Position numbers and translations under genes: made by a program. A DNA stretch of 41,193 nt from Bacilli bacterium (GTDB taxonomy: Bacteria; Bacillota_I; Bacilli_A; Izemoplasmatales; Hujiaoplasmataceae): contig JAFGQH010000037.1 of the NCBI GenBank assembly GCA_016935815.1, positions 1 through 41,193 on the forward strand, given 5' to 3'. Shown here piece after piece: positions 31,419 to 40,228 of the stretch (positions are counted from its first letter, which is position 1; each line of letters begins with the position of its first letter). The notes below the pieces were generated by a model, which made no database searches, was not told where the DNA came from, and worked only from the letters and a program-made list of their open reading frames with translations.

Positions 31419-33209
31419 ATGAAAAAAATTGCTTTATTTATTGTTTCACTTGCTTTGGTTTTCGCATTCGTAGGATGCTCGAAAGCAGAAGCAGTTAAAA
31501 CAGTCGACTTTTCAGAGGCTACAGTCTATTCTATGGATTTGACTGACATCCCTGGATATGACGACGTTGTAACAAACGGCACATGGGCAGAGACCTATGA
31601 TGTTATCATTGGCTATGCCAAACTGGAGACAGATGCTGCTAAGAGAACGGCTCTTTATCATGCTGCTGAAGACTTGTTGATGTCAACTGGAACCACCGTT
31701 CCAATTTACTACTATACTGATATCTACATGGCTTCCACTGATTTGGAAGGTTTCTTTTCAACACCTACAGGAAGTAAATTCTTCAAATATACCACTTTGG
31801 ACGGATCGGGCGACGCTTTAAGCGTATGTCTATCATCCGAACCATCTACCATCGACCCAGCTTTGAACAGTGCAGTTGATGGTGCTACTATGATCCTTCA
31901 TGCCTTCTCAGGTCTGATCGGTTATAATTCTGACGGAGAATTGGTTGCTGACTTAGCAACTGCAATTCCAACTCCAACAGAAAATACAGATGGAACTGCT
32001 ACTTACGTATTCGAATTGAGATCTGACCTAAAATGGTCCGATGGATCCGATTTGACAGCTGCAGACTTCGAATATGCATGGAAACGTGCTGCTGCCGATG
32101 AAACTGCTGCTGACTATGGATACTTATTCGCAGTTATCGATGGATATGGAACAGAAGACGGATTGAATGTCACAGCTACGGATGACACTCATCTATCAGT
32201 CACTTTGACAGTAGATGTTCCTTATTTCTTGGAATTGATGGCGTTCCCTACATTCATGCCTGTTCAAGAAGCAGCTATTACAGCTGACGCTGATGGTTGG
32301 GCAACAGATCCAACTTCATATATCACGAATGGTGCATATTATGTATCTGAATGGGATCACAACTCCAAAATCGTCTTGACTAAGAACGACAATTATTGGA
32401 ATGCGGACTCCATCACTATGGACGAAATCACATTCTATCTTTCTGATGATGACACAGCTATCTTGGCTGGATTCCTGAATGGAACTTATGACTTCATCGA
32501 TTCTGTACCGAATGACGAAATCGCTTCTTTGCAGACAGAACATCCTGCAGAATTCTTCATTGCTGGACAACTTGGTACTTACTACATCACTTTCAATAAC
32601 AATACAGACTTCTTGCCATCTGATATATCAGAAGGTATGACTACAAATGAAATTTTGGAAGCGAACCAAGAAATCCGTTTGGCTCTATCCTTGCTTCTTG
32701 ATCGTAACTATGTTGTAGAAGAGATTGGTCAAGCAGGTCAACTACCGGCAGCTTCCTTCGTCGCTATGGGTATTACCAATGCGGATGGATCTCAATTCTA
32801 TGAATCAGCTGGTAGCTCGACTACTTATATCGGTTTCTACGATACAGCAGCTTCCGCATATGCGCAAAACTGTGCAACTGCAGTTGATATCCTGTCTAAG
32901 TATTTCGATTACAACGAAAGAACTAAGAAGTTCACAAACTTCCCATCATTTGACTACTTGTACAATACTTCTACTGGACACCAAGCAATTGGTGAATACA
33001 TCCAAGCTGCTTTCGCACAATATGGAATCACCATCACTTTGGTTAACCAAGAATGGGGTACATTCTTAGAAACCAGAAAGAATGGAGACTATGTATTGGC
33101 ACGTAACGGTTGGTTAGCAGACTTCAACGATCCGATTTCCTTCTTGGATATGTGGGTATCGTCTTCTGGTAACAACGATGCTCAACTTGGCGTTCCTGTT
33201 GCGGAATAA
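31419..33209 (+). CDS. oppA: oligopeptide-binding lipoprotein OppA, circularly permuted
   Basis: A 596-residue SBP_bac_5 lipoprotein with signal MKKIALFIVSLALVFAFVGC; Cys20 is the anchor. AGGAGAGG precedes the ATG. The order of parts is unusual. Residues about 30-126 (NGTWAETYDV, AAKRTALYHAAEDLLMSTG, VPIYYYTDIYM, GFFSTPTGSKFFKYTT) match the segment that ends ordinary OppA proteins. A short linker LDGSG follows, then the ordinary mature start LSVCLSSEPSTIDPALNSAVDG at about 134. The protein then runs through LKWSDGSDLTAADFEYAWKRA and ends at SGNNDAQLGVPVAE, exactly where the displaced segment would continue. Total length is normal. It should deliver peptides to OppBC. Stop and terminator follow directly. 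Confidence 0.9.
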   Translation: MKKIALFIVSLALVFAFVGCSKAEAVKTVDFSEATVYSMDLTDIPGYDDVVTNGTWAETYDVIIGYAKLETDAAKRTALYHAAEDLLMSTGTTVPIYYYTDIYMASTDLEGFFSTPTGSKFFKYTTLDGSGDALSVCLSSEPSTIDPALNSAVDGATMILHAFSGLIGYNSDGELVADLATAIPTPTENTDGTATYVFELRSDLKWSDGSDLTAADFEYAWKRAAADETAADYGYLFAVIDGYGTEDGLNVTATDDTHLSVTLTVDVPYFLELMAFPTFMPVQEAAITADADGWATDPTSYITNGAYYVSEWDHNSKIVLTKNDNYWNADSITMDEITFYLSDDDTAILAGFLNGTYDFIDSVPNDEIASLQTEHPAEFFIAGQLGTYYITFNNNTDFLPSDISEGMTTNEILEANQEIRLALSLLLDRNYVVEEIGQAGQLPAASFVAMGITNADGSQFYESAGSSTTYIGFYDTAASAYAQNCATAVDILSKYFDYNERTKKFTNFPSFDYLYNTSTGHQAIGEYIQAAFAQYGITITLVNQEWGTFLETRKNGDYVLARNGWLADFNDPISFLDMWVSSSGNNDAQLGVPVAE

Positions 33210-33242
33210 TTAACTACTCGTCAAGAGATGTTTTAACAAATC

Positions 33243-33276
33243 AAAACCCCGATCGATATGATTGGGGTTTTTTTTG
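33243..33276. terminator. terminator after oppA, between convergent genes
   Basis: AAAACCCCGATC, GATAT and GATTGGGGTTTT form a 12-bp stem with one mismatch and flanking A and T runs. It ends the opp operon and probably the convergent unit. Confidence 0.8.
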
Positions 33277-33281
33277 TTCTT

Positions 33282-34070
33282 TTATTGTTCTTCAATACCA
33301 AGCATTTTGTTGAAAAGTTTCAACGCTTTCGGTCTTGGATACATCTTATATCTCTTATATGGTTCGTAATATAGGATGCTTGTGCTCTTATCATAAATGT
33401 AGTAAAGATAAATCGGTGCGAATCGACCGAAGGTTCTGGATGCGATCTCTTGATTCGTCACGATTTCTTGGGCGGCTACGAGTTGTTCTTGCGCTAAGGA
33501 GTCAACGACGTTGATTGCCACTCTGGCAAACACACCGGTATTGGCTTTGTTTGGAATTTGCTTGTTGATCGCTTTTAGCTCCTCTTCTGAGAATTCCTCT
33601 TCCTCTTCCTCGTTCTCCTCCTCGGTTTGAGAGGTGACCATGTCGAGATTGTGTTCGAAGGAAAGGATATAACTGATATGATAGCTAAGATAATTCGGAC
33701 GGAAGATCCAATAAAGCGTATCGTTCAATTTCTTTCTTTTATAGGAAGCAAACAACATATCGATTGTTTCTTCCGATAATTCCAATTTCGCAGTGGATAG
33801 TTTCTGTTTTTCGAGATTTTTATTTTTCTCGAATTTTCGCTCGAATTCATATTGCATCAGTTTTTTCAGGTTCAAGAACATATAGATAATGTCTCCGATC
33901 CAAAACACAAAGGCAAGAATCAAAAAGAGATAAAACCAAAATGGTTTTGGATCTTGATCTTGATAGATTGTGACAAGTCCTATGAAACCAAAACCCAAAA
34001 GTAAGAACGAAACCATCAGGACTATTGTTGTGATATATTGCTTTTTTGTAAATGTAGGATTCTCTGTCAT
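33282..34070 (-). CDS. two-helix membrane protein with acidic segment, unknown
   Basis: A 262-residue protein of no family I recognise. Two membrane helices lie near the N-terminus (about residues 12-34 and 44-66), followed by a Lys-rich cytoplasmic stretch (EFERKFEKNKNLEKQKL) and, near residue 152, a strongly acidic run (EEENEEEEEEFSEEEL). The C-terminal part has Tyr-rich IYLYYIYDKSTSILYYEPYKRYK. Its ATG lies 2 bases after the stop of the GH13 gene upstream, so the two are one operon. A link to glycan use is only suggested by position. Confidence 0.65.
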   Translation of the reverse strand: MTENPTFTKKQYITTIVLMVSFLLLGFGFIGLVTIYQDQDPKPFWFYLFLILAFVFWIGDIIYMFLNLKKLMQYEFERKFEKNKNLEKQKLSTAKLELSEETIDMLFASYKRKKLNDTLYWIFRPNYLSYHISYILSFEHNLDMVTSQTEEENEEEEEEFSEEELKAINKQIPNKANTGVFARVAINVVDSLAQEQLVAAQEIVTNQEIASRTFGRFAPIYLYYIYDKSTSILYYEPYKRYKMYPRPKALKLFNKMLGIEEQ

Positions 34071-34072
34071 AG

Positions 34073-35590
34073 TTATACTCTCTTATATGGTGTATAGGAT
34101 TTGATTGGTTTTGTATGAGGTTTCAAAATCAGATAGGATTTCGCATCCAGTTCGACATGCGTAACGCCGGCCATATAGGTCATCGGTTGCGAATGTCCAA
34201 GGAGGGTATCGAATTTTGTGTAATTCATCAATTTTGAATCGGGAATCAAAATATCTTCCTTCACAGTATGATCTGAGATATTGATCAAGACGATAACGGT
34301 ATCTTCCACTTTGTCTGTTCGTCTTAGGAAAGCAATCAAAGAATCGGACAAGATGGGAACGAAATCACCGATACGAAGAGCTCTTTCCTGATGCATCTCG
34401 ATCAATGATTTTGTCCAACTTAGATATTTATTATCATCAGAAACGAGATCCCAACGCATTGGAGCGCGGTTCCTTGGATCGTCTCCTCCCGTCATACCGA
34501 GTTCGGTTCCATAATACAAATTCGGAGAACCAGGTAATGTGAATTGCAAAACCTGAGCCAGCATTTGATCTTCTTGATTTGGCAGTTGATCTCTCAGCCT
34601 TGGCACATCATGATTGTCCAGGACATTCCAGGATTTCAAGATTCCTTCGATTCCTGCATCTTCAATAATTTTCGCAAACATTCGATTCGCTTTGGAAGCG
34701 GGAATATCTCCTTTTAGGGATCGGTTGATGATTTCGCGGAACGTGAAATTCATCAAACCATCGATGTTCTCCAACCAGGTTTCAGGGTAGTTCCAGATTT
34801 CTCCAACCACCATAGAACCAGGTTTTTCTTCATGGGCAGCTTTTGTCAGTTCCGATAAAACCTCAAATCCCAGATCAAAAGCGACATCCAATCTCCAACC
34901 ATCAATTCCTTGTCTTAGGTAGGTGCGAATCACAGAATCTTTATCTTGATAGATATAGTCTTTGACAGCCTGATTTTCCAAGTTCAATTCCGGTAGACTT
35001 CTGGCGTCCGCCCAGAGTCGGACACCGTCTTCATATTTCTTGTCGAAATCAAACCAGCCGTGTTTTGGACTGCTAGGGTCTTTGGCATTCTGGAATAATT
35101 CAGAAGTGACACCGACATGATTGAATACACCGTCAAGCATCAATTTCATCTGTTTATCATGCAAAACATTCGCAAGTCTCTTAAGTTCTGCCATGGTTCC
35201 ATATTCAGGCGAGATTTGCAAGTAATCCGACGCATCGTATTTGTGATTGGACAAGGACAAATGGATCGGATTCAGGTACAACACATCGACTCCCAAAGAT
35301 TTGATGTAGTCCACTTTTTCTTGAAGACTCTGAAGATCGCCGCCCCAATACTCCATTTCGTGTGCAGTGTAGCGGATTTCTTTCAAAAAAGGCCCGGGTT
35401 TCGGTGTTTCATTCCAAGATTTCAGAACCTTTGGACTTTGATATAGATGTTTCTTTTGTTCCAAATTGTGTGCAGGTGCAAATCGATCGACCAAGACTTG
35501 ATAGACTACAGCGCCATTGCGCCAATCGCGTTCTCGTTCTTCAAAAATCGATTGGATTTGGAATTGTCTTTCCTTATAGGTTTGTTTCAT
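34073..35590 (-). CDS. GH13 alpha-glycosidase (neopullulanase/maltogenic-type)
   Basis: A 505-residue cytosolic enzyme of glycoside hydrolase family 13. The four conserved regions are present: DGVFNHVG; GWRLDVAFD with the nucleophile Asp; GEIW with the acid/base Glu; and VLDNHDVPR with the third Asp. GGDLQSLQEKVDYIKSLGVDVLYLNPI is the usual barrel opening. It resembles neopullulanase, cyclomaltodextrinase and maltogenic amylases but lacks their N-terminal dimerisation domain and has a short C-terminal beta domain. No signal peptide, so it would split imported malto-oligosaccharides. No sugar transporter is visible nearby. Confidence 0.88.
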   Translation of the reverse strand: MKQTYKERQFQIQSIFEERERDWRNGAVVYQVLVDRFAPAHNLEQKKHLYQSPKVLKSWNETPKPGPFLKEIRYTAHEMEYWGGDLQSLQEKVDYIKSLGVDVLYLNPIHLSLSNHKYDASDYLQISPEYGTMAELKRLANVLHDKQMKLMLDGVFNHVGVTSELFQNAKDPSSPKHGWFDFDKKYEDGVRLWADARSLPELNLENQAVKDYIYQDKDSVIRTYLRQGIDGWRLDVAFDLGFEVLSELTKAAHEEKPGSMVVGEIWNYPETWLENIDGLMNFTFREIINRSLKGDIPASKANRMFAKIIEDAGIEGILKSWNVLDNHDVPRLRDQLPNQEDQMLAQVLQFTLPGSPNLYYGTELGMTGGDDPRNRAPMRWDLVSDDNKYLSWTKSLIEMHQERALRIGDFVPILSDSLIAFLRRTDKVEDTVIVLINISDHTVKEDILIPDSKLMNYTKFDTLLGHSQPMTYMAGVTHVELDAKSYLILKPHTKPIKSYTPYKRV

Positions 35591-35705
35591 TGAGACTCTC
35601 CTTCATACAAGAATAATGCTTCGTACCCATTATATTACAAAAAGTGGATTTCCTGAAAGCAATTTGTTAAAATAGATATGAGAACGTTTAGCAAGGAGAC
35701 TAGAT

Positions 35706-36635
35706 ATGGATAACAGGAGAATCATTCTTGATTGTGATCCCGGACATGATGACGCAGTTGCGATACTTTTAGCAGGAAATACACCGGGTATTGAGTTATT
35801 GGGGATTACGGTGGAATCCGGGAACCAAACACTTGAAAAAACAGGAAGAAATGCTCTGAACCTGGTTCAGTATTTTGGTTTGGACATTCCTGTATGCAAA
35901 GGAGTACCATATCCGATCATCAAAGATGTGGAGGTTTGTTCGGCGATTCATGGAGAATCGGGACTAGATGGATTTGATTTTCCTCCTTTGACCATTGATT
36001 ATGACAAACGTGGTGCAGTCGAGTACATCATTGAAACCATTCGCAGTAGTAAAGAAAAAATCACTATGGTTACAACCGGACCGATGACGAATCTTGCTTT
36101 GGCATTGAGAGTGGCCCCGTCAATTGTGGAAAACATCGAAGAAGTGGTTTTGATGGGAGGCTCCTTCACCAATGGGAATGTATCTCCAGCTGCGGAGTTC
36201 AATATCCTGACAGATCCGGAAGCTGCTTACATTGTATTTGGTTCCGGATGTAAACTCACGATGATGGGTCTTGATGTGACACGGAAAGTTCTGGTATTGC
36301 CAGAAATCGTGGAGCGCATGGAAAAAGTAGGGAATAAAGCGTCAGACCTTTTCTGTCAATTGATGAAGGTGTTCAATCAAAATCAAAAACGTGTCTTCGG
36401 TTGGGAGGGTGGACCCTTGCATGATCCCGTTACGATCGCTTACTTGATCGATCCATCCGTAGTCACTTTACAACATGTCCATACGGAAATCGATATCTCC
36501 CATGGGCCAAGTTATGGAAGAACCAATTGTGATATGCCAGATTACTTGAAACGAGAAACAAACTCTTTTGTAGCGATCTCTGTCGACGTCCAAAAATACT
36601 GGGACATTATCGAAGCGGGTTTGCGAAGATATTGA
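35706..36635 (+). CDS. inosine-uridine-preferring nucleoside hydrolase
   Basis: A 309-residue nucleoside hydrolase that releases the base from ribonucleosides. The Ca-binding N-terminal motif DCDPGHDDA is intact, followed by GLDIPVCKG and HGESGLDGFDFP, the PAAEFNILTDPEAA segment with Asn and Asp ligands to ribose, and GGPLHDPVTIAYL with the C-terminal Asp ligand. Closest to RihA/RihB/IunH of salvage pathways; whether it favours purine or pyrimidine nucleosides cannot be read safely. AAGGAG precedes ATG 35706. It stands alone and is divergent from the GH13 operon. Confidence 0.9.
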   Translation: MDNRRIILDCDPGHDDAVAILLAGNTPGIELLGITVESGNQTLEKTGRNALNLVQYFGLDIPVCKGVPYPIIKDVEVCSAIHGESGLDGFDFPPLTIDYDKRGAVEYIIETIRSSKEKITMVTTGPMTNLALALRVAPSIVENIEEVVLMGGSFTNGNVSPAAEFNILTDPEAAYIVFGSGCKLTMMGLDVTRKVLVLPEIVERMEKVGNKASDLFCQLMKVFNQNQKRVFGWEGGPLHDPVTIAYLIDPSVVTLQHVHTEIDISHGPSYGRTNCDMPDYLKRETNSFVAISVDVQKYWDIIEAGLRRY

Positions 36636-36667
36636 TTTCTTATTCTTGATTTTCAGCCATATTTCTA

Positions 36668-36697
36668 TTGCTCATATTCTTGATTTTATAGTATAAT
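36668..36697 (+). promoter_or_regulatory. promoter of the tRNA pair
   Basis: TTGCTC (36668-36673), 18 bases and TATAAT (36692-36697), 27 bases before the first tRNA. Confidence 0.5.
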
Positions 36698-36723
36698 ATC
36701 TATTGTCTATAAAAATACTAGCC

Positions 36724-36812
36724 GGAGAAATACCCAAGCGGCTGAAGGGACTCGTCTCGAAAGCGAGTAGGTCGACAACGACGCAGGGGTTCAAATCCCC
36801 TTTTCTCCGCCA
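36724..36812 (+). tRNA. tRNA-Ser (CGA)
   Basis: 89 bases including encoded CCA. Acceptor GGAGAAA pairs with TTTCTCC, the anticodon loop is CTCGAAA with anticodon CGA, reading UCG, and a long variable arm (GTCGACAACGAC region) is class II. T arm GGGGTTCAAATCCCC is standard. A long variable arm also occurs in tRNA-Leu, but the anticodon settles Ser. Confidence 0.95.
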
Positions 36813-36815
36813 TAG

Positions 36816-36892
<77 letters not shown>

Positions 36893-36902
36893 TGGATACA
36901 AT

Positions 36903-36932
36903 GAGTTTGTTATCTCTAACAAACTCTTTTTA
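36903..36932 (+). terminator. terminator of the tRNA transcript
   Basis: GAGTTTGTTA, TCTC and TAACAAACTC form a perfect 10-bp stem followed by five Ts. Confidence 0.85.
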
Positions 36933-36946
36933 TTTTTTGGTAATGA

Positions 36947-36955
36947 TGGTATAAT
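36947..36955 (+). promoter_or_regulatory. extended -10 promoter of the DMT transporter gene
   Basis: TGG-TATAAT at 36947-36955, 36 bases before ATG 36992; no good -35. Confidence 0.5.
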
Positions 36956-36991
36956 CAATACTTGAAAAGTCGACAGAATCCAGGAGCCGCA

Positions 36992-37903
36992 ATGAAACAA
37001 GATAAGACACATCTATTTGCCATCTTGCAAGCTTTGCTTGTGACCTTCTTATGGTCCGCAAGCTTTTTGTTGATATTGTATGGTCTTGGGGAAGTTCCGC
37101 CAGTCACATTTGCTGGGCTCAGATATGCAATCGCAGCGTTTGTTTTATTCGGATATTTGTTAGTAAAAAAAAGATGGAATGAATTCAAATTGATTACCAA
37201 GAAACAATGGTTGAAGTTGATTGCACTTGGTTTGGTGATGTATTTTCTTAACCAGGGAGCGTTGTATCTTGGGTTGACTTATATTACTCCGGTTCAGGTT
37301 TCATTGGTTATGAATTTCACACCGATTGTAGTACTGGTTTTCTCATATCGAGTTTTGCAGGAAAAACCGACGAGAAATAACTTGATTGGAATCGGTATTT
37401 ATCTGATCGGTATTGCCTTATATTTCTTTCCTCTTGATTCTGGTACTGGATCCATCATTGGATACTTGATTATGCTTGTAGCTGTGTTCTCCAATGGTAG
37501 CGCTACTTTGATGGGTCGCGATATCAATAAACAAAAAACGGTGAGCCCAGAAGTCATCACTACCATCAGCATGGGTCTTGGAGGAGGATTGTTGTTATTG
37601 AGCGGATTCGCCTTTGAAGATCCTGTGGTTTTGGAATGGGATATGTGGCTAGTAGTGATCGTCCTTGCGATTCTAAATACCGCTTTCGCTTTTACTCTTT
37701 GGAACAAGACCATGCAAGTTCTCACATCAATTGAATCCAGTATGATCAATAATACGATGTTGATTCAAATCGCGATTTTGTCTTGGCTGTTTCTCAAAGA
37801 ACCATTCCAATTGAAATCGATCATCGCTATCCTCATTGTAAGTGCTGGTGTATATTTGGTCCAGTTCAAATCCAAGAAACAATTGATAAAGGAATCTCCA
37901 TAA
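36992..37903 (+). CDS. EamA/DMT-family transporter
   Basis: A 303-residue permease with ten helices in two EamA repeats. ATG 36992 has AGGAG six bases upstream; the TTG at 36962 is less likely. The first repeat has WSASFLLILYGLGEVPPVTFAGLRYAIAA and ends in LVMNFTPIVVLVFSYRVLQEKPTRNNLIGI, and the second mirrors it with FTLWNKTMQVLTSIESSMINNTMLIQI-LSWLFLKEPFQLKSIIAI. Members export amino acids, metabolites or drugs; the substrate is unknown. Its own terminator is at 37911. Confidence 0.88.
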   Translation: MKQDKTHLFAILQALLVTFLWSASFLLILYGLGEVPPVTFAGLRYAIAAFVLFGYLLVKKRWNEFKLITKKQWLKLIALGLVMYFLNQGALYLGLTYITPVQVSLVMNFTPIVVLVFSYRVLQEKPTRNNLIGIGIYLIGIALYFFPLDSGTGSIIGYLIMLVAVFSNGSATLMGRDINKQKTVSPEVITTISMGLGGGLLLLSGFAFEDPVVLEWDMWLVVIVLAILNTAFAFTLWNKTMQVLTSIESSMINNTMLIQIAILSWLFLKEPFQLKSIIAILIVSAGVYLVQFKSKKQLIKESP

Positions 37904-37910
37904 TACAAAG

Positions 37911-37949
37911 AAAGTGACCTTGTTTCAGGAAGGTCACTTTATTTATTTT
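37911..37949 (+). terminator. terminator after the DMT transporter
   Basis: AAAGTGACCT, a 10-base loop and AGGTCACTTT form a perfect 10-bp stem; the T run is interrupted by As. Confidence 0.65.
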
Positions 37950-37956
37950 CACTTGG

Positions 37957-37965
37957 TGGTATACT
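37957..37965 (+). promoter_or_regulatory. extended -10 promoter of the LURP-one-like gene
   Basis: TGG-TATACT at 37957-37965, 32 bases before ATG 37998. Confidence 0.45.
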
Positions 37966-37997
37966 AAATATAGATAAGAATATATTAGGGGGTTAAT

Positions 37998-38483
37998 ATG
38001 AAATATTATATTAAACAAAAAGTGTTTTCATTCAAAGATCAATTCAACATCACAGATGATGCTCAAAACCTGAAATATCAAATCAAAGGGAAATTTATGA
38101 GTATCACCAACAAATTGGATTTGATGGACCAAAACGGTTCTGTATTGTTGCATGCACATCGCAAAGTCTTGACGTTCATGCCGAAGTATTTCATTGAGGA
38201 TGATAAAGGACAAGAAGTTGCGATGATACAACGCTTGTTTGCCTTTCGTCCGAAATTCAAATTACAGGTTCGGTATAAGGAATTAACCGTTTCCGGAAGT
38301 CTATTCGCGCATTCTTTTGTTATCTCTGATGATGGAGAACCAGTGGCTTCAATCCAGAAGAAAATCATCTCTTGGGGAGACACCTATGAGATCGATATTG
38401 TAAAAGAAGAAGATGTGGAACTGTTCTTGTTCGTCGTCATTGTATTGGATCAAGTGATTCATGAGAGAAAACGTAGATACTAG
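37998..38483 (+). CDS. LURP-one-related/tubby-like protein
   Basis: A 161-residue protein of the LURP-one (DUF567, B. subtilis YxjI-like) family. The signature reads KQKVFSFKDQFNITDDAQNLKYQIKGKF at the N-terminus, then beta pairs with LDLMDQNGSVLLHAHRKVLTFMPKYFI and AHSFVISDDGEPVASIQKKIISWGDTYEIDI, the last being the family's best-conserved part. The fold is a 12-strand barrel around one helix, as in tubby and phospholipid scramblases, and the hydrophobic VELFLFVVIVLDQVIH is that central helix rather than a true membrane span. Function in bacteria is unknown. It starts after AGGGGG and is followed 10 bases later by a small gene. Confidence 0.85.
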   Translation: MKYYIKQKVFSFKDQFNITDDAQNLKYQIKGKFMSITNKLDLMDQNGSVLLHAHRKVLTFMPKYFIEDDKGQEVAMIQRLFAFRPKFKLQVRYKELTVSGSLFAHSFVISDDGEPVASIQKKIISWGDTYEIDIVKEEDVELFLFVVIVLDQVIHERKRRY

Positions 38484-38492
38484 GAGAATCAG

Positions 38493-38813
38493 ATGAGGAA
38501 ACTGACACTAACAAGAAAACGAAGTTTTGTCGCTTCGATCATGAAGATCTATATCTACATTCAGACCGATGAACAACCGGAACTCGTATTGCAAGGCGTT
38601 CCTTTGAAACTGGTTACGACTATGAAAAATGGAGAAACGAGTGAGTTCGAGATTCCGAATGAAGCAGTGAATCTGTTTGTCGTTTTTGATAAGCATATTC
38701 CGAATAGTTTTCATACGAGAACCATTATCAATCCAGGAGAAGCGCCGGTTGTTTTGTATACCAAACCGAAACTGAATCCATTTCGAGGAAATCCGTTCAT
38801 CATTTACGAATAA
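38493..38813 (+). CDS. small soluble protein of unknown function
   Basis: A 106-residue protein not recognised. GGAG sits 7 bases before ATG 38493, and it follows the LURP-one-like gene by 9 bases, so the two are co-transcribed. Composition is strand-rich: SFVASIMKIYIYIQ, LVLQGVPLKLVTTMKNGETSEFEIP, VNLFVVFDKH and APVVLYTKPKLNPF. The layout (two sheets, no cysteines, no signal) suggests a beta-sandwich domain of the kind that binds small ligands or nucleotides, but that is a guess from pattern alone. Confidence 0.6.
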   Translation: MRKLTLTRKRSFVASIMKIYIYIQTDEQPELVLQGVPLKLVTTMKNGETSEFEIPNEAVNLFVVFDKHIPNSFHTRTIINPGEAPVVLYTKPKLNPFRGNPFIIYE

Positions 38814-38819
38814 ATTTAG

Positions 38820-38850
38820 AAAGCATATTTCTACTGGGAATATGCTTTTT
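38820..38850 (+). terminator. terminator after the LURP-one/unknown pair
   Basis: AAAGCATATT, a 9-base loop and AATATGCTTT form a perfect 10-bp stem followed by Ts. Confidence 0.78.
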
Positions 38851-38863
38851 CTATTGTAGTTTG

Positions 38864-38872
38864 TGCTATAAT
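38864..38872 (+). promoter_or_regulatory. extended -10 promoter of the M48 protease gene
   Basis: TGC-TATAAT at 38864-38872, 32 bases before ATG 38904. Confidence 0.5.
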
Positions 38873-38903
38873 GAGAATAATATTATTATAAAAGGAGTTT
38901 CAT

Positions 38904-40130
38904 ATGAATATTGTAATTATCGCCATCATCTTTGTGATGCTTGTATTCAACTTGTTTATTGCGTTCTTGAATTTGAATCATTCGAAGCAACCGATTCCTG
39001 TAAATGTTCAGCATATCTATAACGAAGAAGAATATACTAGATGGTTGAGTTACTATACCGAAAGAACGAGATTTGGTGTAATTCAAAAAGCCGTCTCGAC
39101 CGCTGTGATTCTGATTTTACTACTGTTAAAGGTGTTTGTCTGGTTTCAAGATATTGCCGCATCAATCACCGGTGTGGAAGTGTTGCAAACCGTTTTGTTC
39201 ATTATCATGTACATCTTGTTAAGCAGTGTTATCGAAATCCCGTTTGCATATTATTCCACATTCAAGATCGAAGAGAAATATGGTTTTAACAAATCGACGA
39301 AAAAACTCTTTGTCATCGATATGATCAAGAATTTTCTATTAATGTCCTTTTTATTTGGTGCTTTGGTTGCCGGGCTACACGGTTTGTTCCTCTTGTTCAC
39401 AAACATATGGATTTTCGTATTAAGCGCCTGGATATTCGTCTCTCTGATCATGGTTTTGATGTTCATTTTAAATACCACGATATTTGTGAAGACGTTTAAC
39501 AAATTGACACCTTTGGAGCCAGGTTCTTTAAAAGACAAAATCGATGCTTTGGCGAAAAAAGTCGGATTTGAAGTGGACAAGATATCGATCATGGACGGAT
39601 CCAAACGTTCCACCAAGTTGAATGCATTTTTCAGTGGACTCGGTAAGAAACGCGATGTCGTATTGTTTGATACTTTAGTAGAGAAATTAAGCGAAGAGGA
39701 AGTCGTGGCTGTTTTGGCACATGAACTTGGTCATGCGCTTGATAAAGATACTTTGAAGATGCTGTTGGGAAGAATCGTTACCTTTGGTTTGTATGCTTTG
39801 GTCATCGGCTATCTCCTTCAAAATCAGCAAGTCTATTTGGATTTCGGATTTTCCGCTATCGTCTTTGGATTTGGAATTGTTCTCTTTATGATTTTAATGG
39901 AGCCATTGGAACTCATACTTGGTTTTCCGCTCAACTATTCCTCGCGTAAGATGGAATATGCAGCGGATAAATTTGCCAGTGAACAAATGTCCAAAGAGGA
40001 TATTGTACACGCATTGGAAATTGTCGCAAAAGAGAATTTCTCCAATCTCAATCCACATCCATTTTATGTCAAAATGGTATACAACCATCCAACGACATCG
40101 GAGCGATTCAAAGCGATTATGGAAGAGTAA
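38904..40130 (+). CDS. M48-family membrane metalloprotease (Ste24-like)
   Basis: A 408-residue integral membrane protease. About six helices surround a cytosolic zinc site: HELGH in VVAVLAHELGHALDKDTL, with the third ligand Glu in SSRKMEYAADKFASEQ about 70 residues on. The length and the early SVIEIPFAYYSTFKIEEKYGFNKST segment match Ste24/CAAX-protease-like members rather than the shorter HtpX. Bacterial members are thought to take part in membrane-protein quality control; prenyl-protein processing is not expected in bacteria. AAAAGGAG precedes the ATG. It is a single-gene unit. Confidence 0.9.
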   Translation: MNIVIIAIIFVMLVFNLFIAFLNLNHSKQPIPVNVQHIYNEEEYTRWLSYYTERTRFGVIQKAVSTAVILILLLLKVFVWFQDIAASITGVEVLQTVLFIIMYILLSSVIEIPFAYYSTFKIEEKYGFNKSTKKLFVIDMIKNFLLMSFLFGALVAGLHGLFLLFTNIWIFVLSAWIFVSLIMVLMFILNTTIFVKTFNKLTPLEPGSLKDKIDALAKKVGFEVDKISIMDGSKRSTKLNAFFSGLGKKRDVVLFDTLVEKLSEEEVVAVLAHELGHALDKDTLKMLLGRIVTFGLYALVIGYLLQNQQVYLDFGFSAIVFGFGIVLFMILMEPLELILGFPLNYSSRKMEYAADKFASEQMSKEDIVHALEIVAKENFSNLNPHPFYVKMVYNHPTTSERFKAIMEE

Positions 40131-40228
40131 AAATTTTCAGGCTTTTCATTACCTTTTTTACTTGATTTATAGTATTATAAGAATGGTCTTTCCGACCAAT
40201 TACTATTTAAAAAGGAGAGATTGTATTT

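Noticed and set aside
31419-33209. Two fused fragments of separate oppA genes (pseudogene)
   Set aside because: The frame is intact, the two parts are complementary without overlap or gap, and signal peptide, ribosome site and terminator are in place.
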